Shown: in pieces, positions 1 through 6,037 of the stretch
Numbering within the stretch: the first letter of the stretch is position 1
How the letters are laid out: every line of letters begins with the position of its first letter
DNA from: Fusobacterium_C necrophorum_A
GTDB taxonomy: Bacteria; Fusobacteriota; Fusobacteriia; Fusobacteriales; Fusobacteriaceae
NCBI RefSeq assembly: GCF_004134945.1
Contig: NZ_SBAP01000030.1
Coordinates: 1 to 10,242 of the forward strand
DNA length: 10,242 bases
Direction: 5' to 3'
Made by a program: the position numbers and the translations under genes
The notes under the pieces: model-generated
Database searches by the model: none
What the model saw: only the letters and a program-made list of their open reading frames with translations
Told to the model about the DNA's origin: nothing

Positions 1-113
1 GTGAATATAGCTATGGGGGTACACCTAGACACATTCCGAACCTAGAAGTTAAGCCCATACACGCAGAAAGTACTTGGTTGGAAGCGACCCGGGAGGATAT
101 GTCTTTGCCAAGC
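1..113 (+). rRNA. rrf: 5S ribosomal RNA, lacking a few 5' bases
   Basis: The conserved 5S core is visible: the loop region CCGAACCTAGAAGTTAAGCC (around 37-56) and the 3' half with TACTTGGTTGG and CGACCCGGGAGGATA. The 3' end GCCAAGC (107-113) should pair with a 5' GCTTGG, of which only the last G lies in the window, so about five bases of the gene precede base 1. It is presumably the last gene of a 16S-23S-5S operon whose other members lie upstream. A reading frame of 85 codons runs through it from base 78 but is not a gene. Confidence 0.96.
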
Positions 114-129
114 TTTTTTTATTTTTTTG
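107..129 (+). terminator. Probable end of the rRNA operon: T-rich tract after 5S
   Basis: The last strand of the 5S closing helix (107-113) runs directly into a T-rich tract (114-128, interrupted by one A). The 5S closing helix followed by U residues could itself act as an intrinsic terminator. No separate GC-rich hairpin is seen, so termination here is inferred from layout. Confidence 0.45.
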
Positions 130-149
130 GTATATTTTTCAATCAACAT

Positions 150-169
150 AAAATTACGTATGTAATTTT
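150..169. repeat. Perfect 8-bp inverted repeat between 5S and the pilus operon
   Basis: AAAATTAC, a 4-base centre GTAT, then GTAATTTT form a perfect inverted repeat. An outer pair, TTTTTC (135-140) and GAAAAA (170-175), is also complementary, although nine unpaired bases sit on the left side. It lies about 90 bp upstream of the operon promoter. It could be an operator for a dimeric regulator or a weak second terminator for the rRNA transcript. The stem is almost all A/T, so in such AT-rich DNA it may also be chance. Confidence 0.4.
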
Positions 170-258
170 GAAAAATGATATTAATTTTTTGTTTATTTTC
201 AATAAAAATGATAAATTTAATTTTTTTATATTCAAATTTAAAGAAAATAATAATATTT

Positions 259-287
259 TTGACATGAAAAAAAATAAGAGTTATAAT
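259..287 (+). promoter_or_regulatory. Consensus sigma-70 promoter of the filament operon
   Basis: TTGACA (259-264) and TATAAT (282-287) are both perfect consensus hexamers with an optimal 17-bp spacer. Transcription would start near 294, giving a leader of roughly 38 nt before the ATG at 332. The upstream DNA is rich in A and T tracts, which may help polymerase binding. This is the only clear promoter seen for the block ending at 8972. Such a strong match suggests high basal expression unless a repressor acts. Confidence 0.8.
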
Positions 288-331
288 AAAAACAGAAATA
301 TATATTTCTTAATAAAAAAATGGAGAATCTT

Positions 332-898
332 ATGAAAAAAATAAATAAGGGCGGCTTTTCATTATTAGAGGTATGTGTGTCAGCGCTTTTGGTTATGATT
401 GTAGTACAGATATCCACTTCTTTATATCGAAATTATCAAGAAAATTCAGATTTACAGTTAGCAAAAACGAAAATTTCGAAGTTGTTTTATCTGTATTCCA
501 TGAAATCTTTTTACCAGCGAAAAGAATACTATTTTACGATTTCTAATGTGGAGAAAACGATTGAAATTAAAAATTCAGTTTTTTTATTAGAAAATAAAGT
601 AGTATTACCCAATCATCTTTCTTACTATCTGACTTCCGAATCTGTCCAGGATCAAAAGTATGGTCACCTTACACAAAATGGAAATATTCGCCCCTCATTC
701 TCCATTTATTTATTTGGCTATCAGGGATTTGTGAGAGAAAAAATTACTTTTTCCTCTTTTCAGGAAACTAAAATTTTACGATTAAGACGATATCGTAAAA
801 TTAGAGGAAAAGAAATTGATATACATCACATTCGAAAATATCATTTAGAAACAAATAAAAATAGAGAATTATTTTATAAAGAATGGAGAGAAGAATGA
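332..898 (+). CDS. Minor prepilin, GspH/FimT/ComGD-like position
   Basis: This 188-aa protein has a class III prepilin signal: a short basic leader (MKKINKGG), predicted cleavage between G8 and F9, then FSLLEV with Glu at mature position +5 and a hydrophobic helix to about residue 30. The rest is a soluble domain with no motif I can name, ending in a very basic and charged tail. The ATG at 332 is preferred over the in-frame ATG at 320 because GGAGA (322-326) is well placed only for 332, and the signal then has a normal leader length. It is the first gene of the operon, 38 nt below the predicted transcript start. Family knowledge says such proteins are low-abundance tip subunits, inserted in the inner membrane before assembly. 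The assignment to the GspH type is positional inference; the prepilin call is firm. Confidence 0.85.
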   Translation: MKKINKGGFSLLEVCVSALLVMIVVQISTSLYRNYQENSDLQLAKTKISKLFYLYSMKSFYQRKEYYFTISNVEKTIEIKNSVFLLENKVVLPNHLSYYLTSESVQDQKYGHLTQNGNIRPSFSIYLFGYQGFVREKITFSSFQETKILRLRRYRKIRGKEIDIHHIRKYHLETNKNRELFYKEWREE

Positions 899-1053
899 AG
901 AAAATATATCAAATCAGTATCAGCTTGTTTCTATGTCTTCTTATAGAAGAAAGAATTCCGGTCATTTTTCATTTGAAACATAAAATTTTATACTCTTCAC
1001 TTATTGTATATCAAATGGAGACTGAAAGACAAATTTTATTTTTAGGAGAATGA
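895..1053 (+). CDS. Small membrane-associated protein of 52 aa, unknown function
   Basis: A short reading frame fills the gap between the first prepilin and the ATPase. Its ATG overlaps the upstream stop (ATGA at 895-898), with GGAG at 885-888 six bases before the start. Its stop at 1051-1053 lies at the start of the ATPase gene, whose ribosome site (AGGAG, 1044-1048) is inside this frame. The product starts MKKIYQISISLFLCLLIEE, a basic tip followed by about 14 hydrophobic residues, as in a signal peptide or single membrane anchor. The remainder is mixed polar and hydrophobic with basic patches. I do not recognise a family, and no lipobox is convincing. The signals at both ends make it a likely real gene; alternatively it may be a leader frame whose translation controls the ATPase gene. 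The context points to an accessory part of the filament machine. Confidence 0.6.
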   Translation: MKKIYQISISLFLCLLIEERIPVIFHLKHKILYSSLIVYQMETERQILFLGE

Positions 1054-1058
1054 TGATG
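1044..1058 (+). promoter_or_regulatory. Ribosome site choosing among three tandem ATG starts
   Basis: AGGAG (1044-1048) precedes ATG codons at 1050, 1053 and 1056. The spacings are 1, 4 and 7 nt, so the third ATG is the best placed. The first ATG overlaps the upstream TGA (ATGA), so coupled re-initiation at 1050 remains possible. Confidence 0.6.
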
Positions 1059-2528
1059 GAAAAATATTTTCTTCATTTTATCGATTTTCAAGAATATCAA
1101 TTGATCATTCATTTTTTTGAGGAAGAAAAAAACAAAACAGAAATTTTTGATTTCAAAAATTTTCATCATTCTTATAAAAAATTTAATTTATGGAAAATAA
1201 AAGATTCTTTTGCCTTTTATGAAACGGAGAACACAATTTATTATGTGACTGCTAATAAAGAGGGGGGTGATATGGGCTTTAAAACTCAAGGGAAAAGAAT
1301 GATAAGTTATTTGGTATCTCAATATTTGGTTTATTTTTATTTTCAATATTTTCAAATCTATTATAGAAAATTTCAACCATCTTATGTGATGGAGAAAAAT
1401 TTTTCAATTCAATGTATTCAAAGTCTCATAGAAACTGCTGTTTTAGAAAAAGTAAGTGATATCCATTTGGAAATTTTTGAAGAATATTCTCAAATTCGAT
1501 TTCGTATTGATGGGAAACTGACAAGAATAGCCATGATTTCTTCAGAATCTCATACTATTATGATTTCTCAAATAAAAATATTATCAAAATTAAATATTGT
1601 TGAAAAAAGATTGCCGCAAGATGGAAGTTTTTCTCTTATGATACAAGAAAGAAAAATAGATTTTAGAGTTTCTATTTTACCTAATATTTATGGAGAAAAA
1701 TTGGTTATAAGAATTTTAGATCGTAATAATTCTAAATTTGATTTAGAGAATTTAGGCTTTCCAACCGGACAATTAAATATCATAAAAAAAGTCCTATCTT
1801 CAGGTGCTGGAATTATTTTGAATTGTGGACCAACAGGTTCAGGAAAAACGACGACTTTGTATAGCTTTTTACAATATAAAAATAAAGAGGATACAAATAT
1901 GGTTACAATCGAAGATCCGGTGGAATATCATTTGGATGGAGTCACTCAAATTACTTGTAAAGAAGACATTGGATTGAATTTTTCTACAATTTTGAAGTCT
2001 TTATTAAGGCAAGATCCAGATATTATTATGATTGGAGAAATTCGAGATAGCGAAACTGCTGAATTGGCAATCAAAGCAGCCTTAACAGGGCATTTGGTCT
2101 TTTCAAGTATTCATGCTAAAAATTCTATACAGTGTATTGATAGACTTTGTAATTTAGGAATTAGCCCTTTTTTGATTGCAAATTCTCTATTGATGATTTT
2201 ATCTCAACGATTACTGAGAAAGAATTGTTTTTATTGTAAAGTTGAAAATAATAATACAAAACAATTACTTTCTTTTCTGGGAGTAAAACAGCGAGAAGAG
2301 ATGAAGTCATATCATTCTTTGGGATGTTCTCATTGCAATTACAAAGGATATTCAGGAAGAATTGGAATTTATGAAATTTTTCTTGTCAATGAATATAACA
2401 GAAATTGGATTTTGTATCGAGATAGGAAAAGGGAAGAAAAACCTCAACTTGTTTCTTTGCAAGAGCATGCCTTGGAGAAAGTAAAACTTGGAACAATTTC
2501 TCTGGAAGAAATGATAGGAGTAATATGA
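1056..2528 (+). CDS. gspE: Type II secretion / type IV pilus assembly ATPase (GspE/PilB family)
   Basis: This 490-aa cytoplasmic hexameric ATPase powers filament assembly. Its motifs are complete: Walker A GPTGSGKT (258-265, Lys264), Asp box TIEDPVEYH, Walker B region DPDIIMIGEIRD (320-331, Glu328), His box with His346 and His353, and a zinc tetracysteine module (C391-x2-C394 and C424-x2-C427) followed by YSGRIGIYE. The N2 domain (VSDIHLE, RFRIDGKL) is present. The first 110 or so residues are rich in aromatic residues and do not look like the usual MshEN/N1 domain. The Glu box and the assembly-type zinc module argue for an extension ATPase rather than PilT. Its start follows the 52-aa gene and its stop overlaps the platform gene (ATGA, 2525-2528). 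Whether it is best named GspE, PilB or ComGA cannot be decided from this protein alone. Confidence 0.95.
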   Translation: MEKYFLHFIDFQEYQLIIHFFEEEKNKTEIFDFKNFHHSYKKFNLWKIKDSFAFYETENTIYYVTANKEGGDMGFKTQGKRMISYLVSQYLVYFYFQYFQIYYRKFQPSYVMEKNFSIQCIQSLIETAVLEKVSDIHLEIFEEYSQIRFRIDGKLTRIAMISSESHTIMISQIKILSKLNIVEKRLPQDGSFSLMIQERKIDFRVSILPNIYGEKLVIRILDRNNSKFDLENLGFPTGQLNIIKKVLSSGAGIILNCGPTGSGKTTTLYSFLQYKNKEDTNMVTIEDPVEYHLDGVTQITCKEDIGLNFSTILKSLLRQDPDIIMIGEIRDSETAELAIKAALTGHLVFSSIHAKNSIQCIDRLCNLGISPFLIANSLLMILSQRLLRKNCFYCKVENNNTKQLLSFLGVKQREEMKSYHSLGCSHCNYKGYSGRIGIYEIFLVNEYNRNWILYRDRKREEKPQLVSLQEHALEKVKLGTISLEEMIGVI

Positions 2529-3700
2529 AACACTATTACATTGTTTTATACCAAGATAAAAAAATAAAATGGAGGTATCTGATAGCGGAAAATGAAGAAG
2601 AAGTATATCGAGCTTTAAATATGGAAATGGAGGACAAGATTTTTTATATTAGAAAAAAACTCTCTTTTTCCTTTTATCGAAAAAAATATTTATTGTCTTT
2701 TACGAAGGAATTTTTATTTCTTTTGAAGAATGGCTTGTCTTATTTGGAAGCATTGAAAGTAATGCAAGATTATGATAATAATGCATTTAAAAGAAAAATA
2801 TTAGACAACATTTTAAATAAAATACGGCAAGGAAAGAGTATGACAGAATCTTTTGCATCAAATACCCAATTTTTTAGAAAATTTTTTTTAAATGTTCTCT
2901 ATATTGGTGAAGAAAGTGGAAATATAGAAAATGCTTTGGAATTGCTTATTTCTGAAATGGAGCAACAGCAAAAATTAAAAAAGCAACTTTCCTCAATTTT
3001 ATGTTATCCTTGTTTTCTCATTTTCTTTTCTTCCGTTATTCTTTCTCTTTTACTTTATTTTGTTTTTCCGAAACTTCTATCTTTATTTCAAGATACAGGA
3101 ATGCAATTACCATTTTTTACTAGAATTCTGTTAAAAATCAAATATTTTCTTCCTATATTTTTGCTTATATTCAGTATTTTTTCTATTCTTTTGTATTGGA
3201 TTTTTTCCAGAAAATATGATGAAAAAATACAGTATCAAATAGATAAATTCATATTTCATTATGTTTATCAATCCGGAATTTATAGAAAAATATTGAGTTT
3301 ACAAATGTCGAATCATTTAGAAATTTTATTAAAATCCGGTTTTTCTTTTCAGGAAACTTTTGCTATTTTAGAGAAAGAAATTGAAAATTTAGAGTTCAAA
3401 AAACGATTTAGTTCTATGAAAAAAAGGATATATAAGGGGGAAAAAGTTTATTATGCTTTAAGAGAATTAGGAATTTTCTCACAAAAAGATTTATATTTTC
3501 TTGCTTTAGGAGAAGAAAGCGGGAATATAGATGAAATTTTTCATAAAATTGCTATGTATACTCGTGAGGAAATACATTTGAAAATTCAAAGATATTTATC
3601 ATGGTTGGAGCCGAGTATTTTTATCATATTCGGTTTATGTATCGGGGCTGTGATTATTGCTGTTTACTTACCTATTTTTTCTTTAAGTAATGTGTTGTAG
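2525..3700 (+). CDS. gspF: Inner-membrane platform protein (GspF/PilC family)
   Basis: This 391-aa polytopic protein is the platform on which pilin subunits are added; it contacts the assembly ATPase. It has the typical duplicated T2SSF architecture: a first cytoplasmic helical domain (about 55-155), two membrane helices (about 158-183 and 206-227), a second domain (about 255-355) and a last membrane helix (about 362-383). The duplication is visible as the same motif GEESGNI at 128-134 and 329-335. The N-terminal 50 residues form a small extra region before the first T2SSF domain. The length is normal for the family. The gene overlaps the ATPase stop by 4 bp, with AGGAG at 2516-2520, and its own TAG stop (3698-3700) overlaps the AGGAGG of the next gene. 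Confidence 0.95.
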   Translation: MKHYYIVLYQDKKIKWRYLIAENEEEVYRALNMEMEDKIFYIRKKLSFSFYRKKYLLSFTKEFLFLLKNGLSYLEALKVMQDYDNNAFKRKILDNILNKIRQGKSMTESFASNTQFFRKFFLNVLYIGEESGNIENALELLISEMEQQQKLKKQLSSILCYPCFLIFFSSVILSLLLYFVFPKLLSLFQDTGMQLPFFTRILLKIKYFLPIFLLIFSIFSILLYWIFSRKYDEKIQYQIDKFIFHYVYQSGIYRKILSLQMSNHLEILLKSGFSFQETFAILEKEIENLEFKKRFSSMKKRIYKGEKVYYALRELGIFSQKDLYFLALGEESGNIDEIFHKIAMYTREEIHLKIQRYLSWLEPSIFIIFGLCIGAVIIAVYLPIFSLSNVL

Positions 3701-3709
3701 GAGGAATTT

Positions 3710-4183
3710 ATGAAAAATAAGGGATTTAGTTTCATTGAGATTGTTATAGCCATTGCCATTATTGCTGTTTTGTCTACTTTAATTACTCCACAGGTGCGAA
3801 ATCAACTGGCCAAGGGAAAAGATACTAAAGCGGTAGCGACTTTAAGTTCGTTACGAATAGCCTCGCAGATGTATCAAATGGAACACAGTGAAAAACTTAT
3901 TTCATCGGAAGATTATGACTCGGATGAAAAAATCAAAGAGGCTTTCCGCAAATTATCCGATTACTTAGATCCAAGTGCAAAGAAAATTTTATCCGAAGCG
4001 AAAGTGGAGATAGGTGGCTCCAGAACAACAAAAGATGCAGATCTCCAGTATGGAGGAGACATCTCATTTACATTTAAAAATCCAGATGAGAACGGAAAAA
4101 GTGATGGTGTTTACCTATGGTTCAAATTGACAACAGGAATAGGAGCCTTCGATTCCAGAGGTGTAGAATGGAAAAGCTACTGA
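3710..4183 (+). CDS. Major (pseudo)pilin, GspG-like
   Basis: This 157-aa prepilin has a five-residue leader (MKNKG), cleavage before F6, Glu at mature +5 (E10) and a hydrophobic helix to about residue 26, followed by a basic stretch NQLAKGKDTK typical of pilins. The mature form is about 152 aa. The C-terminal part contains YLWFKL and ends near DSRGVEW, resembling the end of GspG-type pseudopilins. It has the best ribosome site of the operon (AGGAGGA, 3699-3705, 5 nt from the ATG) and sits directly after the platform gene, the usual place of the major subunit. Its soluble part looks richer in G and C and more varied in codons than its neighbours, as might be expected of a highly expressed gene. 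I infer that it forms the shaft of the filament. Confidence 0.88.
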   Translation: MKNKGFSFIEIVIAIAIIAVLSTLITPQVRNQLAKGKDTKAVATLSSLRIASQMYQMEHSEKLISSEDYDSDEKIKEAFRKLSDYLDPSAKKILSEAKVEIGGSRTTKDADLQYGGDISFTFKNPDENGKSDGVYLWFKLTTGIGAFDSRGVEWKSY

Positions 4184-4611
4184 TTTGTTGTCTCATTATT
4201 CTCATGTTATTTCTATCGATTGAAGATATACAGACAAAAGAAATCTCCAATTTTGGAAATTTGTTATTCCTTTTTTGTAGTATTTTATACTCAAAGCTTT
4301 TAGGAAATTCCATAGGAAATATTTTAATAAGTATGTCTACTTATACCTGTCCCCTTATCTTTCTCTATGGATATTTATCCGATTTTTTAAAAAAAGAAAT
4401 TTTAGGATTTGGGGATATTAAATTTGTGATGTCCATAGGAATTTTGATGACATCTTATAATTTGTGGCTCTCTATGTACTATTTCTATATGATTTCTTTT
4501 TTATTGGCTTCTGTGGTGGGAATATATCTACTATATAGAAAGAGAGAAAAAGAGTTGGCAATGTTACCCTATTTCAGTATTTCATTTTGTATATTAAAAA
4601 TATTTCTATGA
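4168..4611 (+). CDS. Prepilin peptidase, aspartic, A24 family, peptidase domain only
   Basis: This 147-aa polytopic membrane protein removes prepilin leaders on the cytoplasmic face of the inner membrane. The two catalytic aspartates are visible: D20 in SIEDIQTKEI and D83 in GFGDIKF, the signature GxGD motif. Several hydrophobic segments surround them. It lacks the N-terminal zinc-binding methylase part found in full-length PilD/GspO, so it resembles short A24 enzymes; whether it methylates the new N-terminus is doubtful. I prefer the ATG at 4168, inside the end of the pilin gene (16-bp overlap), because AGAGG (4157-4161) lies 6 nt before it and the protein then starts with a membrane helix. 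The in-frame ATG at 4117 would add 17 polar residues inside the pilin gene. Confidence 0.88.
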   Translation: MEKLLICCLIILMLFLSIEDIQTKEISNFGNLLFLFCSILYSKLLGNSIGNILISMSTYTCPLIFLYGYLSDFLKKEILGFGDIKFVMSIGILMTSYNLWLSMYYFYMISFLLASVVGIYLLYRKREKELAMLPYFSISFCILKIFL

Positions 4612-5000
4612 AAAAGAAAGCCTTTATTTTATTAGAAATTGTTTGTGCAATTACATTATTTATGATGATTTTTCTTCCTTTTATTTCTTTACAAAAAGAG
4701 CTTTTACTTTTTTTTAAAATAGAAGAAGAACAGTATCAGGAAAGATGGAATAGAAAGAATGCGATATCTATTTTGAAGAGGAAAATACAAAATCAGGAAA
4801 TTTTAGAAGGACGGTATTATTACAAAGATAAAAATTGGTTCTGTACCGAATCAGCCTCTTCCTTTTTCATAGAGGTAAAAAAGCTTTCTTTAAAAAGTGT
4901 GCAAAAAGAAGAGAATATTTATTTTTATCAGATGTTTGATTCCAAAACATCTGATAAATTGTGGGAAGGATGGAGTGTTGTTGCGGAGAAGTCACAGTAA
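4608..5000 (+). CDS. Minor prepilin, GspI-like position
   Basis: This 130-aa protein has a class III signal: MKKKA, cleavage between A5 and F6, then FILLEIV with Glu at mature +5 (E10) and a hydrophobic helix to about residue 28. A charged helix with several Lys, Glu and Gln residues follows, then a small domain ending GWSVVAEKSQ. The start at 4608 overlaps the peptidase stop (ATGA); no ribosome site is obvious, so translation probably depends on coupling. An in-frame ATG at 4587 would bury the prepilin signal behind seven extra residues. The A/F cleavage site, compact size and place in the gene order suggest a GspI-like tip subunit, but the soluble part is not diagnostic. Confidence 0.8.
   Translation: MKKKAFILLEIVCAITLFMMIFLPFISLQKELLLFFKIEEEQYQERWNRKNAISILKRKIQNQEILEGRYYYKDKNWFCTESASSFFIEVKKLSLKSVQKEENIYFYQMFDSKTSDKLWEGWSVVAEKSQ
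4966..4983 (+). promoter_or_regulatory. Ribosome site with non-ATG start candidates
   Basis: AAGGA (4966-4970) and GGAG (4972-4975) precede the in-frame codons GTG (4975), TTG (4978) and TTG (4981). No ATG lies near the prepilin signal of the following gene. GTG at 4975 has 4 nt spacing to AAGGA, TTG at 4978 has 7 nt, and TTG at 4981 has 5 nt to GGAG. Any of them gives a leader of 9 to 11 residues. Confidence 0.5.
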
Positions 5001-5547
5001 AAGAGCTTTTTCCCTTTTAGAAATTGCGATAGGATTTTCTATATTTTTAATTTTATTGTCTTGTTTTTATCCGAGTTTTCATTTGTTTTACAGGAGTTAT
5101 GTAAAAGTAAGAAAACGGTCTTTGATATGTAAGGAACGACAAGATTTAGAGAGATTGATAAAACATTTGTATGCTCATAGGTTCTCACATTTAAGTCCAG
5201 GGTTGTCTTCTTTTTTCGTCATCAAAACAGATAATATTACTTTTATAGAGGCAGATGTAAATACTTTGCAAAGTTTAATATCGGAGGAAGGAGATGTTTT
5301 GATGATACAATGTATTTTCCGAGAAGAGAAGAATCAATATATAAAGAAAACTTTTGTATTGCGTTTTGTTCAGAATCAATTACGTTTGGAGCACTATAAA
5401 AATGGATATTTTAAAACTGGAGAAGGAATTTGTATTGTAACAGATGTTCAGGGACATTTTTCTTTCAAAGATTCTGTATTGTGTATCTGTTATTTCAAAA
5501 GAAGTGAGAATAAAAAATATGAAAAGTATTTTTACATTTCCCCATAA
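4975..5547 (+). CDS. Minor prepilin, GspJ-like position, non-ATG start
   Basis: About 190 aa. The signal is a very basic leader (LLRRSHSKRA), cleavage between A11 and F12, FSLLEI with Glu at mature +5, and a hydrophobic helix to about residue 30. The remainder is a beta-rich soluble domain with two Cys near the C-terminus (VLCICYF). The only nearby ATG in frame (4897) would give a 36-residue leader lying entirely inside the previous gene, so I chose GTG 4975, with TTG 4978 or 4981 as alternatives. The gene overlaps the previous one by 26 bp. Size and order (third minor prepilin, before a Glu+5-less one) fit GspJ. That subtype is inference; prepilin identity is well supported. Confidence 0.8.
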   Translation: MLLRRSHSKRAFSLLEIAIGFSIFLILLSCFYPSFHLFYRSYVKVRKRSLICKERQDLERLIKHLYAHRFSHLSPGLSSFFVIKTDNITFIEADVNTLQSLISEEGDVLMIQCIFREEKNQYIKKTFVLRFVQNQLRLEHYKNGYFKTGEGICIVTDVQGHFSFKDSVLCICYFKRSENKKYEKYFYISP

Positions 5548-6037
5548 AAGAGGTTTTATTTTGTTCCCCGTTATGCTTTTCATTTTTTTATTTATGGGGA
5601 TGGTTCTAATTGAATTTGAAGAAATGCAATCTCTATTTTTTGTACAGCAATTGGAACAAGAAAAAAATAATACTGAGAGTGAGCAGGAGCTTTTGCATAA
5701 TATTGTATCTTATGAAGTGGAAGAATTGAAAAAGTATTTGCGTAAAAATCCAAAGAAATATATCTATCATTATCTTGTAGAAACAGAAGATAACAGTAAC
5801 TTATTATCAAAGCAAAAGGGAAATTTATCCATAGGAGGGTATCAGTTAGAAAATGAGCTACCAGAAAAGATTGTATATGATACTTGGAAGGGATACTTCG
5901 TGAAATATTATGAAATAGTGGAACAAAAGCAAACATATAAAATTCGTTTTATGATTGAACACAGATACGGAAAGAATAAGAAAGTGACAGAATTTCTTTC
6001 TTATCAAATAATAGAGATGGAAGTATATTTGCTATGA
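5519..6037 (+). CDS. Minor pseudopilin lacking Glu+5, GspK/PilX-like
   Basis: This 172-aa protein has a basic leader (MKSIFTFPHKRG), a likely cleavage between G12 and F13, and a hydrophobic helix FILFPVMLFIFLFMGM. Mature position +5 is Pro17 rather than Glu. Absence of Glu+5 is a known trait of GspK, which sits at the very tip and needs no pairing with a subunit below; PilX-type proteins are also variable there. It is shorter than typical GspK, so the large inserted domain of that family is not expected. The start at 5519 puts the signal near the N-terminus and overlaps the previous gene by 29 bp; the alternative ATG at 5444 adds 25 residues within the previous gene. The ribosome site (AGTGAG region) is weak. 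It directly precedes the GspL-like gene, as gspK does in T2SS operons. Confidence 0.72.
   Translation: MKSIFTFPHKRGFILFPVMLFIFLFMGMVLIEFEEMQSLFFVQQLEQEKNNTESEQELLHNIVSYEVEELKKYLRKNPKKYIYHYLVETEDNSNLLSKQKGNLSIGGYQLENELPEKIVYDTWKGYFVKYYEIVEQKQTYKIRFMIEHRYGKNKKVTEFLSYQIIEMEVYLL

Noticed and set aside
78..335. 85-codon reading frame starting inside the 5S rRNA
   Set aside because: It begins within the rRNA, has no ribosome site, is almost all Phe, Asn, Lys and Ile from AT-rich spacer DNA, and runs across the operon promoter.
4117..4167. Longer N-terminus for the prepilin peptidase
   Set aside because: The added 17 residues are polar and basic, lie inside the pilin gene and would precede the first membrane helix. 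The ATG at 4168 has a suitable ribosome site.
5444..5518. Longer N-terminus for the GspK/PilX-like pseudopilin
   Set aside because: It would push the prepilin signal 25 residues further in, beyond a normal leader length, and lies entirely within the preceding gene.
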